DNA of 64,000 bases, from NCBI RefSeq assembly GCF_001677335.1, contig NZ_LZYB01000004.1:186001-250000 (forward strand), in the 5' to 3' direction. Made by a program: the position numbers and the translations under genes. How positions within the stretch are numbered: the stretch's first letter is position 1; every line of letters begins with the position of its first letter. Shown here in pieces: positions 35,116-43,907 of this stretch. Source of the DNA: Erythrobacter dokdonensis DSW-74 (GTDB lineage Bacteria > Pseudomonadota > Alphaproteobacteria > Sphingomonadales > Sphingomonadaceae). Below the pieces are notes generated by a model, which had not been told where the DNA came from, ran no database searches, and saw only the letters and a list, made by a program, of their open reading frames with translations.

Positions 35116-35708
35116 GCGAAAGACCAGCCCTTCGGTGCGTCAAAGGCGTGGAGCACCGGAATTCCCATATCCTCCACCGGCTGGAGCGCGATCCTCCCGC
35201 CGACCTTGCGGCCTGATGCGAGCCGGGTGACCTGTCGCAGCAGCAGGCCCGAAACGATCCGGCCATCCTCGGCCAGCAGCGCGGTGAGGGCTTCGGGCAA
35301 CTGCTCGATCGCGCCGTCGACAAGGATCAGCGAATAGCTGCCCGCAGGCGCCTCGCCTGCCGCGGCATCGGCGGCGGTTGCGGTTGCGACGTCGGCAACC
35401 AGCGGGCGTAGCAGCTGCGCCAGATAGCCCGTGCCGCCTTCGACGACCAGCACCCGGTCATCGCTCCCGGGAGCCGCCTCCGTGAGCAGCTTGCCATAGA
35501 ACAGCGGTGCACCAAGGTGTCCACCAGCGCCCATCATCACAGCGCGGTCGATATAGGCCAGCGCGCTCTTTTCAGCAGGCAGGAAATCCTCGCGCGGCAC
35601 GGCCAGCATCCGCGCCAGAACATATTCCTCGTTCACGCCGCTGGTGCGCAGCTGGCTGTCGATCATCGCGCGGCGCGCTGTCGCGCTGTCGGGCAGGGTC
35701 ATGGTCAT
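35112..35708 (-). CDS. Protein-L-isoaspartate O-methyltransferase-like protein
   Basis: 198 residues. It has the PCMT fold with MIDSQLRTSGV-DEYVLARM-PRE-FLP at the N-terminus and VVEGGTGYLAQLL as a degenerate SAM motif. Alphaproteobacterial copies next to tolC often lack canonical motif I (here EGGTGY rather than E-G-GSGY), so activity is uncertain. ATG 35708 is used; GTG 35717, only 5 nt after GGAG, is an equal candidate. It overlaps tolC by GTGA. Confidence 0.82.
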   Translation of the reverse strand: MTMTLPDSATARRAMIDSQLRTSGVNEEYVLARMLAVPREDFLPAEKSALAYIDRAVMMGAGGHLGAPLFYGKLLTEAAPGSDDRVLVVEGGTGYLAQLLRPLVADVATATAADAAAGEAPAGSYSLILVDGAIEQLPEALTALLAEDGRIVSGLLLRQVTRLASGRKVGGRIALQPVEDMGIPVLHAFDAPKGWSFA

Positions 35709-35732
35709 GATGTTCACGTCGTCTCCGCGAGA

Positions 35733-35762
35733 CTGTATTATGTATGCAATACAGCCCGTCAA
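35733..35762 (-). promoter_or_regulatory. Promoter of pcm-tolC-popZ with palindromic operator
   Basis: On the minus strand, -35 TTGACG (35757-35762), 16-nt spacer, -10 TAATAC (35735-35740). An inverted repeat CTGTATT-N8-AATACAG (35733-35754) covers the -10. Its core GTATT-N8-AATAC also occurs at 3089-3106. Confidence 0.65.
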
Positions 35763-35924
35763 CCCTTCCTTAGACGCGCGCGCCGCCGGTTCCAAGGCCT
35801 TTGGACCGCGCTCCGGTGCCAGATGCGCTGGCGATTTTACACCTTTGACCTCGCCGCGCACCGGTGCTTAGGGAAGCGCCGGTTCCTGCGGGATTCCATA
35901 TCGACTTAGTGAGGGATGGCTTCG

Positions 35925-37340
35925 ATGAGTGACATGACGGCGAATGGCGAAGACGTGCGGATCGAGACCGATTCGCTGGGCGAGGTGGCGGTTCCCGCGC
36001 ATGTCCACTGGGGCGCGCAGACACAGCGCAGCATCGTCAATTTCCCGATCGGCGGGGAAAAGATGCCGCCCGCGCTGGTGCGTGCGCTGGGGATCCAGAA
36101 GCTTTCGGCAGCGAAGGCCAACATGAAACTGGGCGTGCTCGATGCCAGGCTGGGCGAAGCGATCGTCGCCGCCGCGCGCGAGGTTATCGACGGAACGCTG
36201 GCCGACCAGTTCCCGCTGGTGGTGTGGCAGACCGGCAGCGGCACCCAGTCGAACATGAACGCCAACGAGGTGATCGCCAGCCGCGCCAACGAGATTCTCA
36301 CGGGGAAGAAGGGCGGCAAGAGCCCGGTCCATCCGAATGACCACTGCAACATGGGCCAGTCGTCGAACGACACTTTCCCCACCGCGATGCACATCGCCGC
36401 GGCAGGCGAGGCGATCGAACATCTGGTCCCCGCGCTCAGGAAGCTTCACGGCGCGCTCGACGCCAAGGCGACCGAATTCGCGACAATCGTCAAGATCGGC
36501 CGCACCCACCTGCAGGATGCGACCCCGATGACGCTGGGGCAGGAATTCTCCGGCTACGCCAAGCAGATCGAATATGGCATCGCCCGCGTCGAGGCGGCGC
36601 TGCCGCGCGTGCTCGAGCTAGCGCAGGGCGGCACCGCCGTGGGTACGGGCATCAACGCCAAGGTCGGCTTCGATACCGCCTTTGCCGCCGAAGTCGCCGC
36701 CGAGACCGGCCATGCCTTCGTCACCGCGCCCAACAAGTTCGAGGCGCTGGCTGCACATGATGCGATGGTCGAGATGTCGGGCGCGCTCAACACGATCGCG
36801 GTCAGCCTGATGAAGATCGCCAACGACATCCGCCTGCTCGGCTCCGGTCCGCGCTCGGGCCTCGGCGAATTGTCGCTCCCCGCCAACGAACCCGGTTCCT
36901 CGATCATGCCGGGCAAGGTCAATCCGACCCAGTGCGAGGCCATGACCATGGTCTGTGCGCAGGTGATGGGCAACAATGTCGCGGTCAGCGTCGCCGGATC
37001 GCACGGCCACCTGGAATTGAACGTGTTCAAGCCGGTGATCATCTACAACGTGCTGCAATCGATGAAGCTGATCGCGGACGCATCGCATGCCTTCACCGAC
37101 AACTGCGTGGTCGGGATCGAGGCCAACCAGACCCGCATCACCCAGCTTCTGAACGAAAGCCTGATGCTGGTGACCGCGCTCAATCCGCATATCGGCTATG
37201 ACAATGCAGCCAAGATCGCCAAGAAAGCCCATGCCGAGGGCACCACGCTGAAGGAAGCCGCGCTGGCGCTGGGCCTGCTCACCGAAGAACAGTTCGCCCA
37301 GTGGGTAGTGCCTTCCGAGATGATCAAGCCGCGGGCATGA
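35925..37340 (+). CDS. fumC: Class II fumarate hydratase
   Basis: 471 residues. TCA-cycle hydration of fumarate to malate; soluble, iron-free homotetramer. The superfamily signature [11 protein letters not shown] is intact, as are [14 protein letters not shown] and the HPNDHCN segment. ATG 35925 is preferred because GAGGG lies at the right distance; ATG 35916 abuts that GAGGG and would be poorly placed. No terminator is seen downstream. Confidence 0.96.
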   Translation: MSDMTANGEDVRIETDSLGEVAVPAHVHWGAQTQRSIVNFPIGGEKMPPALVRALGIQKLSAAKANMKLGVLDARLGEAIVAAAREVIDGTLADQFPLVVWQTGSGTQSNMNANEVIASRANEILTGKKGGKSPVHPNDHCNMGQSSNDTFPTAMHIAAAGEAIEHLVPALRKLHGALDAKATEFATIVKIGRTHLQDATPMTLGQEFSGYAKQIEYGIARVEAALPRVLELAQGGTAVGTGINAKVGFDTAFAAEVAAETGHAFVTAPNKFEALAAHDAMVEMSGALNTIAVSLMKIANDIRLLGSGPRSGLGELSLPANEPGSSIMPGKVNPTQCEAMTMVCAQVMGNNVAVSVAGSHGHLELNVFKPVIIYNVLQSMKLIADASHAFTDNCVVGIEANQTRITQLLNESLMLVTALNPHIGYDNAAKIAKKAHAEGTTLKEAALALGLLTEEQFAQWVVPSEMIKPRA

Positions 37341-37442
37341 TCGGTGCGTCCGCGCCTTTCGACCAAGGCCTGACCCTGCCCGACGACAAGCGCCCGCCCC
37401 GGTAGCATTCGCTGCGCCGGAGCGGTATCGCTGGACGACATA

Positions 37443-38717
37443 ATGGCAACGATCCTTTCCCGCGATGCGGCCCCACAGGGCTCTGGCGCCACTGTGCCCT
37501 TCCGCACGGTGCTGTTCTCGATGGTGGTGCTGTGGGCGACCTATTTCGCGCTCACCACCATCCGCAGCCTGGTGATGGATTTCGATTTCCAGTTCGAGCT
37601 GGGATGGCGTCGGCTGGTCGTTACCGCAGCCGGCGTCGCCTTTACGCTGGTGCTGTGGCTGCTGCTGCGGCTGTTCGACGCCCGCCCGCTGTGGATCAAG
37701 ATTTCCGCCGGCATCGCGCTCGCCTTGCCGGTCGCGCTGGCGATCGGGCAGATCAACTACCTTGTCTTCAAGGACATGGAGGCCGCCTATGAGCAGGCCT
37801 ATGCCGACCGGTTGAACCTCAACGTGCGGCGCGACGAGGCCGGTAATCTGCTGGTCGATGTGCCGGTAAGGCGCTTCAGCCAATCGGTGCCGGGCACCAC
37901 GGCCCCCGACAACCAGCAGGGCGAGGTGGTCGGCTCCGAAAGCGTGATCATCGCGCCGGCCGAAACCTATGCCGATTTCTGGCGCAAGCTGCTCGACGTG
38001 GCGCTTGGCCGCTACTTCCTGCTGCTGGCCTGGGCCTCGACCTATTTCGCCTTGCTTGCCGGCGTGCAGGCGCGCGCCTCGCAGCGCCGCGAGGAACAGT
38101 TCCGCTCGGCCGCCAAGGCCGCCGAATTGCGCAGCTTGCGCTATCAGGTGAACCCGCATTTCCTGTTCAACACGCTCAATTCGCTCTCCGCGCTGGTGAT
38201 GACGGGCAAGGCGGACCGTGCCGAGAAGATGATCCAGACGATCAGCCGCTTTTACCGCCACAGCCTGGCCAACGAGCCGACCGCCGACGTCTCGCTCAAG
38301 GACGAGTTCGACCTGCAACGCCTCTATCTCGATATCGAGGCGGTGCGCTTTCCCAAGCGGCTGGTGCCGGTGTTCGATCTGCCGGTCGAACTGGAGGATG
38401 CCCGCGTGCCCGGCATGATCCTGCAGCCTCTGGTCGAAAATTCGGTCAAGTACGCGATTTCCGCTGTCGCCCGTCCGGTCACCATCACACTCGCCGCGCG
38501 CGAGGAGTTCGACCGGCTGGTCATTACCGTCAGCGATGACGGCCCCGGCGTGCCGAAAAATGCAAAACACGGTTTCGGCATCGGCCTCGCCAATGTCCGC
38601 GACCGGCTGGAAGCCCGCTTCGGCCCCGACATCGGCTTCACCTCCGCCCCGGTGCCGGGCGGCTATCGCACCGAGATCCGCATTCCCCTGACCCGGACCG
38701 CGAACCGCCATGACTGA
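37443..38717 (+). CDS. LytS/AlgZ-type sensor histidine kinase
   Basis: 424 residues. Four membrane helices in the first 215 residues, with a periplasmic loop between helices 3 and 4. The His_kinase domain follows, with LRYQVNPHFLFNTLNSLSALV and phospho-acceptor H239. A GHKL ATPase domain with N box PLVENSVKYAI and G boxes DDGPGVP and GFGIGLANV completes it. It should phosphorylate the LytTR regulator whose start overlaps its end by 8 nt. Signal unknown. Confidence 0.92.
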   Translation: MATILSRDAAPQGSGATVPFRTVLFSMVVLWATYFALTTIRSLVMDFDFQFELGWRRLVVTAAGVAFTLVLWLLLRLFDARPLWIKISAGIALALPVALAIGQINYLVFKDMEAAYEQAYADRLNLNVRRDEAGNLLVDVPVRRFSQSVPGTTAPDNQQGEVVGSESVIIAPAETYADFWRKLLDVALGRYFLLLAWASTYFALLAGVQARASQRREEQFRSAAKAAELRSLRYQVNPHFLFNTLNSLSALVMTGKADRAEKMIQTISRFYRHSLANEPTADVSLKDEFDLQRLYLDIEAVRFPKRLVPVFDLPVELEDARVPGMILQPLVENSVKYAISAVARPVTITLAAREEFDRLVITVSDDGPGVPKNAKHGFGIGLANVRDRLEARFGPDIGFTSAPVPGGYRTEIRIPLTRTANRHD

Positions 38718-39465
38718 TACCGAAACCGAACCCGCCGCGCTCAGAACGCTGATTGTCGATGACGAACCGCTCGCGGTCGAGCGGGTGCAGGTGATCTGCG
38801 CCGAAATCCCCAGCGTGCGGGTGATCGGCACTGCCAGCGACGGTGCCGCCGCGCTCAGGCTGGCAGAAAAGCTCGAGCCCGATCTTGTGCTGCTCGACAT
38901 GACCATGCCCGAACTCGACGGGCTCGGCGTGGCGCGCCAGCTGGCCGAGCAGGAACAGGCGCCGGTGGTCATCTTCGTCACCGCGCATGATCATTTCGCG
39001 GTCGAGGCCTTCGATTGCGAGGCGGTCGACTATGTGTTGAAGCCGGTCGCCGCCGACCGGCTTGAACGCGCGATCGAACGCGCGCTTGCCCGGCGCGGGC
39101 AAAGGCGGCAGAAATCGAGCCGCTATCTCGACGAATTGTGGGTGCCGCACCGTTCCGAACTGCTTCGCATCGCTGTGAGCGAGGTGCATCAGATCGATGC
39201 CGAGCGCGACTATGTGCGGCTCCACGTCGGCAGCGAAGACGCACCGCGCTCCTACCTGCTGCTCCAGACTATCGCCGGGCTGGAAGCGCGGCTTGATCCC
39301 GAACAGTTCATCCGCATCCACCGTTCGACCATCCTCAGGCGCGACAATATCCGCGGCCTCAGGCACGACGGGCTGGGTGTGTGGTCGGTGGAACTTCAGA
39401 ACGGCGAGGCACTGCGGATCGGGCGCACCTATCTCGCCCGCGTCAAGGCGATGGCAGGGCGTTGA
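38710..39465 (+). CDS. LytTR-family response regulator
   Basis: 251 residues. Receiver domain (12-125) with the acidic pair DD (17-18), phospho-acceptor D63 in LLDMTMPELDG and conserved Lys in YVLKPV. The LytTR DNA-binding domain covers about 140-250 (VHQIDAERDYVRLHV, FIRIHRSTIL, LRIGRTYL). LytTR proteins bind direct repeats near promoters; its targets are unknown. It is cotranslated with the kinase. Confidence 0.93.
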   Translation: MTDTETEPAALRTLIVDDEPLAVERVQVICAEIPSVRVIGTASDGAAALRLAEKLEPDLVLLDMTMPELDGLGVARQLAEQEQAPVVIFVTAHDHFAVEAFDCEAVDYVLKPVAADRLERAIERALARRGQRRQKSSRYLDELWVPHRSELLRIAVSEVHQIDAERDYVRLHVGSEDAPRSYLLLQTIAGLEARLDPEQFIRIHRSTILRRDNIRGLRHDGLGVWSVELQNGEALRIGRTYLARVKAMAGR

Positions 39466-39519
39466 TTTCCCGGTCGCTACCGAACCGCAGACTTTCCGTT
39501 CCCGCGTGATCGAAAGCAG

Positions 39520-39560
39520 AAAACGGCCCGAACCCCAGGGACTGGAAGGGTTCGGGCCGT
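39520..39560 (-). terminator. Bidirectional terminator between the LytTR and UrcA genes
   Basis: Perfect 13-bp stem ACGGCCCGAACCC / GGGTTCGGGCCGT (39523-39535 with 39548-39560). The TTTT tract (39520-39523) lies on the minus-strand side, so it is strongest for the UrcA transcript. Confidence 0.85.
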
Positions 39561-39603
39561 AGCACTGCACCGCGGGGTGGAGGTGCAGGTCAGGGTGCGT
39601 GGT

Positions 39604-39915
39604 TCAGCCGCCGCGCTTGCCGGTCTCGGCCACCAGTGCGGCGACTTGCTGGCGCGCTTCGGCGCGGGCCTTTGCGACACAGGCACGGGCGCTGTGGTCC
39701 ATGATTCTGGTGCCGGTCCGCACTTCGGTGACGCGGCATACCGTGCGCGCGGCTTGCTCGATCCGCCTGTCGAGCACTTCCTGACCCTTCGGGCTCGCAA
39801 GATCGATGTCGTCGAGCTCGATGGTCATGGTCGCCTTTTCGTCACTGCCGGCGAAAGCGGGGGTCGTGGTGCAGGCCAAGCCGATTGCGGCGGCCGCCAG
39901 AGCAAATGTTTTCAT
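39604..39915 (-). CDS. UrcA family protein
   Basis: 103 residues. Signal peptide (1-22, cut after AFA), then a compact domain with TMTIELDDIDLASPKGQEVLDRRIEQAARTVC and ARACVAKARAEA, as in UrcA proteins of sphingomonads and caulobacters (periplasmic, function unknown). Two cysteines probably form a disulfide. GGAGG lies 7 nt before ATG 39915 and fixes the start. It ends in a terminator. Confidence 0.85.
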   Translation of the reverse strand: MKTFALAAAAIGLACTTTPAFAGSDEKATMTIELDDIDLASPKGQEVLDRRIEQAARTVCRVTEVRTGTRIMDHSARACVAKARAEARQQVAALVAETGKRGG

Positions 39916-40056
39916 GTCATCCTCCATCGGCAGGGGCCTGTGATCGTGCGGGGTGCCGATCCGGGGGTTGGCAGACCCGCTGCCGAATTGAGGAATAGAC
40001 TGATCAGGCGGCGCTTTCAGTCGGCTCTCGACAAACCCCCGCAGACCGTTCGACCG

Positions 40057-40413
40057 ATGGACGGCGTTCAGGATGGACGGTTTTCGCCTGCCGACAAATG
40101 GCGGTTCCCATCCGACCGGCGCATCGCCATAGTGGCGGTGATGGGACTGGCGACATTCGTGATCTTTCTGGCAGGCGTGGCTAACTTCGCGCTCAACCGG
40201 GCCGTATTCGAAAGCGGCCACCCGCTGCTCGTCCGTCTGCCACGTTCGAGCCGGTTGCTGGGCACACGCGTCGCGCTGCTGACCGAATTCGCGGTGCTGT
40301 TTTTCGCGCTGCTGCTTTCGGTGGAAGGCTGGCCGGCATTCGCCTGGGCCTATCTTGCCTACACGAGCTTCAACGCCGTCGCTGCATGGCTGATCCTGAG
40401 CCGCAAGGTCTGA
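40057..40413 (+). CDS. Small membrane protein upstream of metallophosphoesterase
   Basis: 118 residues, family not recognised. A hydrophilic N-terminus of about 27 residues precedes three hydrophobic segments (about 28-50, 70-85, 88-112). ATG 40057 is the first sensible start; no clear Shine-Dalgarno site is visible and the frame is open much further upstream, opposite UrcA, which I treat as non-coding. It ends 7 nt before the metallophosphoesterase, so probably cotranscribed. Confidence 0.6.
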   Translation: MDGVQDGRFSPADKWRFPSDRRIAIVAVMGLATFVIFLAGVANFALNRAVFESGHPLLVRLPRSSRLLGTRVALLTEFAVLFFALLLSVEGWPAFAWAYLAYTSFNAVAAWLILSRKV

Positions 40414-40420
40414 CCCGCGC

Positions 40421-41176
40421 ATGACCACCCGACTGTTCCATATCAGCGACGTGCATTTCGGGGTCGAGAACCGCGCCGCGCTCGACGAGGTGGCGCGAGC
40501 CGTGGCCGCCGAACGGCCCGATGCCGTCGTGTGCACAGGCGACCTCACCCAGCGTGCGAAGCATTCCGAATATGCCCGCGCTGCCGAATGGTTCGCCGCG
40601 CTCGGCGTGCCGGTGGTGCTCGAGCCGGGCAATCACGACATGCCCTATTACAATCCCTGGGAGCGCTTTACCGATCCCTTCCGACGCTACAACCGGCTGC
40701 GCGAGGCAGTGGCGACGACCTTTGTCTCGAACGATGTTGTGCTGGTGCCGCTGCTCACGACGGTGCGCGCCCAGACCCGCTTTCCCTGGTCTGACGGCGT
40801 GATAAAGCCTGCCGCCCTCGCTCAGACGCTTGCCAGGCTCGAAGCACTGAGGGGCGATTCGCGCAGCATCGTCGTGACCGCGCATCATCCGCTGCTGGGC
40901 CCGCGCGACGGTGAAAAGAATCCCACCATCGGAGGCGATGCCGCCTTTGCCGCCATTGCTGCGGCAGGCGCGCATGCGGTCATGTCGGGTCATGTCCATG
41001 TGCCGTTTGACGAGGTGCGCACACGCGGCGGACGTGCGATGCGGATGATTGGAGCCGGTACGCTGTCGACCAGGCTGCGGCATGGCGCTCCGCCTTCGTG
41101 GCGGGTGGTCACCTGCGAGCCGGGCGGAGTGATCTCGAGCGAGCTCCGGCTCGTCACCGAGGCCGCTCCGGCGTAA
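40421..41176 (+). CDS. Calcineurin-like metallophosphoesterase
   Basis: 251 residues. Metal-binding motifs appear in order: FHISDVHFG (D10, H12), CTGDLTQR, EPGNHDMPYY, then TAHHPLL and SGHVHVP. The fold resembles CpdA-type phosphodiesterases that cleave cAMP, but class assignment needs alignment. It follows the small membrane-protein gene by 7 nt. Confidence 0.9.
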   Translation: MTTRLFHISDVHFGVENRAALDEVARAVAAERPDAVVCTGDLTQRAKHSEYARAAEWFAALGVPVVLEPGNHDMPYYNPWERFTDPFRRYNRLREAVATTFVSNDVVLVPLLTTVRAQTRFPWSDGVIKPAALAQTLARLEALRGDSRSIVVTAHHPLLGPRDGEKNPTIGGDAAFAAIAAAGAHAVMSGHVHVPFDEVRTRGGRAMRMIGAGTLSTRLRHGAPPSWRVVTCEPGGVISSELRLVTEAAPA

Positions 41177-41319
41177 TCTGAGAGCGCCTTGCTTTAACCT
41201 TTTCCCTAGGGTTCGTATTAAGACTTTGTTGGTGAGATGGCGGTCGCCGACCGGGCCCATCGCTTGCGCCTGAGGCGGCAACCTTTCTCGCTACTCTCTC
41301 TTGGTCCGGAGGTACGGAG

Positions 41320-41517
41320 ATGGAATTTCTTAAGGCGATCACGCTTGGCGCGATCCTGTCCGCGACGGTCGGGCTGTTGATCGGATCCCAAGGCACCAGT
41401 GCAGGCCCGTTGGCGATCCATCTTGTTTCGATCGCCGATGCGCAGATTTACTGGTCATGGCCGGTCTTCCTGTCGGGCAGCGGCCTTGCCTGGGGTCTGA
41501 TGCTGCTGCAACGCTGA
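41320..41517 (+). CDS. Short two-helix membrane protein
   Basis: 65 residues with two hydrophobic helices (about 5-24 and 44-62) and a short loop with SQGTSAGPLAIHLVSIADAQIYWSWP. A strong GGAGG-type ribosome site precedes the ATG, which is why I accept it despite its size. Family unknown. It stands alone with the rpsI terminator hairpin 26 nt downstream, and the 143 nt upstream hold no other gene. Confidence 0.65.
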   Translation: MEFLKAITLGAILSATVGLLIGSQGTSAGPLAIHLVSIADAQIYWSWPVFLSGSGLAWGLMLLQR

Positions 41518-41540
41518 GCCCTGCCGGCGCTGCACCACAG

Positions 41541-41572
41541 AAAAGGGCGGCTCCCTTTCGGGGGCCGCCCTT
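41541..41572 (-). terminator. Terminator of rplM-rpsI
   Basis: Stem GGGCGGC / GCCGCCC extended by G-C and G-T pairs to 13 bp (41543-41572), running into TTTT on the minus strand. It can also end the plus-strand transcript of the 65-residue protein. Confidence 0.85.
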
Positions 41573-41597
41573 GCTGTATCCGCAGAAGGTGCGAGCC

Positions 41598-42113
41598 TTA
41601 GCGCTTCGAGAACTGGAAGCTGCGGCGGGCCTTGGCCTTGCCGTACTTCTTACGCTCGACCACACGGCTGTCGCGGGTGAGGAAGCCTGCTGCCTTGACG
41701 GTGGAGCGCAGCTCGGGCTCGTACTTCGAGAGCGCCTGCGCGATGCCGTGCTTCACCGCGCCGGCCTGGCCCGACAGGCCGCCACCACGGACAGTGGCGA
41801 CGACGTCGTACTGGCCGCTGCGATCGGTGATGCCGAACGGCTGGTTGATGATCAGACGCAGGGTCGGACGCGCGAAGTAGACTTCCTGGTCGCGGCCGTT
41901 GATGGTGATCTTGCCGCTACCGGGCTTGACCCATACGCGGGCGACCGCATCCTTGCGCCGGCCGGTGGCATAGGCACGGCCCTGCTTGTCGAGCTCCTGC
42001 TCGCGCAGCGGCGCGGCGTTGCGGGCGATTTCGACAGCGTCACCCTGCGGGGCGTCGCCGGCGATGTCCTTGAGATCGGCGAGATCCGAGACGGTGGTGG
42101 TTTCGTCAGCCAT
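41598..42113 (-). CDS. rpsI: 30S ribosomal protein S9
   Basis: 171 residues. The S9 core (about 45-171) has [21 protein letters not shown] and the C-terminal [23 protein letters not shown], whose final Lys-Arg contacts the P-site tRNA. An acidic N-terminal extension of about 40 residues is usual for alphaproteobacteria. Its ATG overlaps the rplM stop as TAATG. Confidence 0.97.
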   Translation of the reverse strand: MADETTTVSDLADLKDIAGDAPQGDAVEIARNAAPLREQELDKQGRAYATGRRKDAVARVWVKPGSGKITINGRDQEVYFARPTLRLIINQPFGITDRSGQYDVVATVRGGGLSGQAGAVKHGIAQALSKYEPELRSTVKAAGFLTRDSRVVERKKYGKAKARRSFQFSKR

Positions 42114-42592
42114 TACGCGGTGACCTTGTTCTTGCGATTCATGGAAGCGACGTCGAGCACGGCGGGCTTCTGCCCGTCATGCGGGTGCTCGGTGCCGGCG
42201 TAGAGATGCAGCGCCTTCATCTGCTGGCGACCGAGGGGGCCGCGCGGAATCATGCGTTCCACAGCCTTTTCCAGCACGCGTTCAGGGAAGCGCCCGCCCA
42301 GCACCTTGGCCGGGGTCGTTTCCTTGATGCCGCCGGGGTGGCCGGTGTGCTTGTAATAGACCTTGTCGCCCATCTTCTTGCCGGTGAACTGCACCTTGTC
42401 GACGTTGATGACGATCACGTGATCGCCGCAATCGACATGCGGGGTGTAGCTCGGCTTGTGCTTGCCGCGCAGGATGTTGGCGACGATCGCGGCGAGACGG
42501 CCGACGACGAGACCATCGGCATCGATGATGTGCCAGTTCTTCTCGACCTCGGCCGGCTTGATCGACCGGGTCTGTTTGCTGAGCGCCTTCAT
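42113..42592 (-). CDS. rplM: 50S ribosomal protein L13
   Basis: 159 residues. [30 protein letters not shown] and HTGHPGGIK are diagnostic. ATG 42592 with AAGGA about 10 nt upstream is chosen over an in-frame extension. It is cotranscribed with rpsI. A leader of about 140 nt lies between the probable promoter and the start. Confidence 0.96.
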   Translation of the reverse strand: MKALSKQTRSIKPAEVEKNWHIIDADGLVVGRLAAIVANILRGKHKPSYTPHVDCGDHVIVINVDKVQFTGKKMGDKVYYKHTGHPGGIKETTPAKVLGGRFPERVLEKAVERMIPRGPLGRQQMKALHLYAGTEHPHDGQKPAVLDVASMNRKNKVTA

Positions 42593-42733
42593 GGCTTTGG
42601 TGTCCTTGGTTCGAAACATGTATCCGGGCGAGGCCCGGAGAATCGCTCCCGCAACCGTCAGGCTGTGGGGCAAGTGGCGGCGCAAATGTCGTTCGGGGGG
42701 CGGAAAGTCAAGCAAAACCGCGCTTCCCGCATG

Positions 42734-42769
42734 CGGTAAAATAATACCGTATGTCCGGATCAATGTCCT
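42734..42769 (-). promoter_or_regulatory. Probable rplM-rpsI promoter with palindrome
   Basis: Minus strand: -35 AGGACA (42764-42769), 17-nt spacer, -10 TATTAT (42741-42746). A palindrome CGGTA-N6-TACCG (42734-42749) overlaps the -10. Confidence 0.5.
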
Positions 42770-42775
42770 TTCAGG

Positions 42776-43510
42776 TCAGGCAGGGCGTAGTCGCCAGACC
42801 TCCAGCGAGCGCCGTTCCATGCCTTCGAGGCGTGTTATGACCCTGCGCTGCCCTTCGGCCAGCCAGCCTGCCCCGGCCACTTTGCGCGCTTCCCATGTCA
42901 GTTCGAACTGGCCGGTCCGGCCTTCCGGCAGGGCCACTGTCTCTATCCGGTGCAGCGGCGAGCCGGAGGGAAACAGCAGGTCGGCCGGCAGGCGGTCGAA
43001 TTGTCCGGCGCCGGCGCGGTCCATCTCGGCCAGATAGCGGCGGACGGCATCGCGTCCGGACGGTGATCCGGGCAGACGGGCCACAAGCGCTTCGGCGGTG
43101 CGCACCACTGCGGCCAGATCGGTCGGTGAGACCATCGTTCTGCCGTGCGACACGATCAGACCGGTGTCGGACAGCATGATCGGGAACAGCCCCTGCTCCT
43201 CGCGTTGCTGCTCGAGCCGGGCCAGTTCGGCGAGGGCTGGCGGGGCGTCCACGCTGGCGCCCACCTGCGTGCCTGTCACGACGGCGCCGCGCCCTTGCGG
43301 GCTGAAGGCGATCCGCCATTCACGCCGCACTGTGATGGCCGCCGACCCGCCGAGCCCGCGCACCAGACTGCGTTCGAGCAGCATCTCCGTTGCGGGCAGG
43401 CGCAGCCCTTCGTCGGCAGCGCGCAGCACCTTTCCGCGCAGTGCAAGGCTGCCTGCCATTCCTGTTCCCAGAAGTCGGGCCAACAGCGTCCGGCGCGTGC
43501 TCCCGGCCAT
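42776..43510 (-). CDS. Exported protein, function unknown
   Basis: 244 residues. The N-terminus (STRRTLLARLLGTGMAGSLAL) has a twin arginine and a hydrophobic run, so it may be a Tat or Sec substrate. The rest is alpha/beta with LLERSLVRGLGGSAAITVRREWRIAF and, at the C-terminus, RRVITRLEGMERRSLEVWRL. I do not recognise a family. ATG 43510 is the first start giving this leader. It lies 25 nt downstream of cutA. Confidence 0.65.
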   Translation of the reverse strand: MAGSTRRTLLARLLGTGMAGSLALRGKVLRAADEGLRLPATEMLLERSLVRGLGGSAAITVRREWRIAFSPQGRGAVVTGTQVGASVDAPPALAELARLEQQREEQGLFPIMLSDTGLIVSHGRTMVSPTDLAAVVRTAEALVARLPGSPSGRDAVRRYLAEMDRAGAGQFDRLPADLLFPSGSPLHRIETVALPEGRTGQFELTWEARKVAGAGWLAEGQRRVITRLEGMERRSLEVWRLRPA

Positions 43511-43535
43511 GCGACAAATCCCCCCTCTGCGGCCG

Positions 43536-43907
43536 TCAGTCGCCGCGCTCCTCCGGAAAATCACCAAGGGCAGAACCGGAACAAGCAGCGCTGAGCCAGG
43601 TCAGTGTTGCCGGATGCGCCGCGTCGCAGCGCCACCCGATGACGGCGGGTGTATCATAGGGGTGCAGCTTGCCCAACCGTGCGACAGCCTCGTTCAGCCG
43701 GGCAGCGGTGGTCTTGAACAGCACACCGGTTTCGCTGCCGGTGCCCTGCGTGCCCTGCCAGACGAAAAGGGATTCGACTTCGCCGATGATATTGGCGCAG
43801 GCGACAAGCCGCTCGTCCAGCAGCTGCCCCGCGATCGCGCGTGCAGCCTCGCGGTCGGGGAAGGGACACCAGATCAGCGCCGCATCCCGGACGTTGGCGG
43901 TGGTCAA
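43536..43907 (-). CDS. cutA: CutA-type divalent-cation tolerance protein
   Basis: 123 residues, ferredoxin-like trimer family. WCPFPDREAARAIAGQLLDERLVACANIIGEVESLFVWQG and KLHPYDTPAVIGW match CutA1. No ATG fits: TTG 43907 overlaps the ctaA TGA (TTGA) and gives the right length. The biological role of CutA is still debated (copper binding, possible signalling). Confidence 0.87.
   Translation of the reverse strand: MTTANVRDAALIWCPFPDREAARAIAGQLLDERLVACANIIGEVESLFVWQGTQGTGSETGVLFKTTAARLNEAVARLGKLHPYDTPAVIGWRCDAAHPATLTWLSAACSGSALGDFPEERGD

Noticed and set aside
42413-42424. GATCACGTGATC palindrome inside rplM
   Set aside because: It shares only CACGTG with parS and lacks the TGTTT/AAACA arms; codon content explains it.
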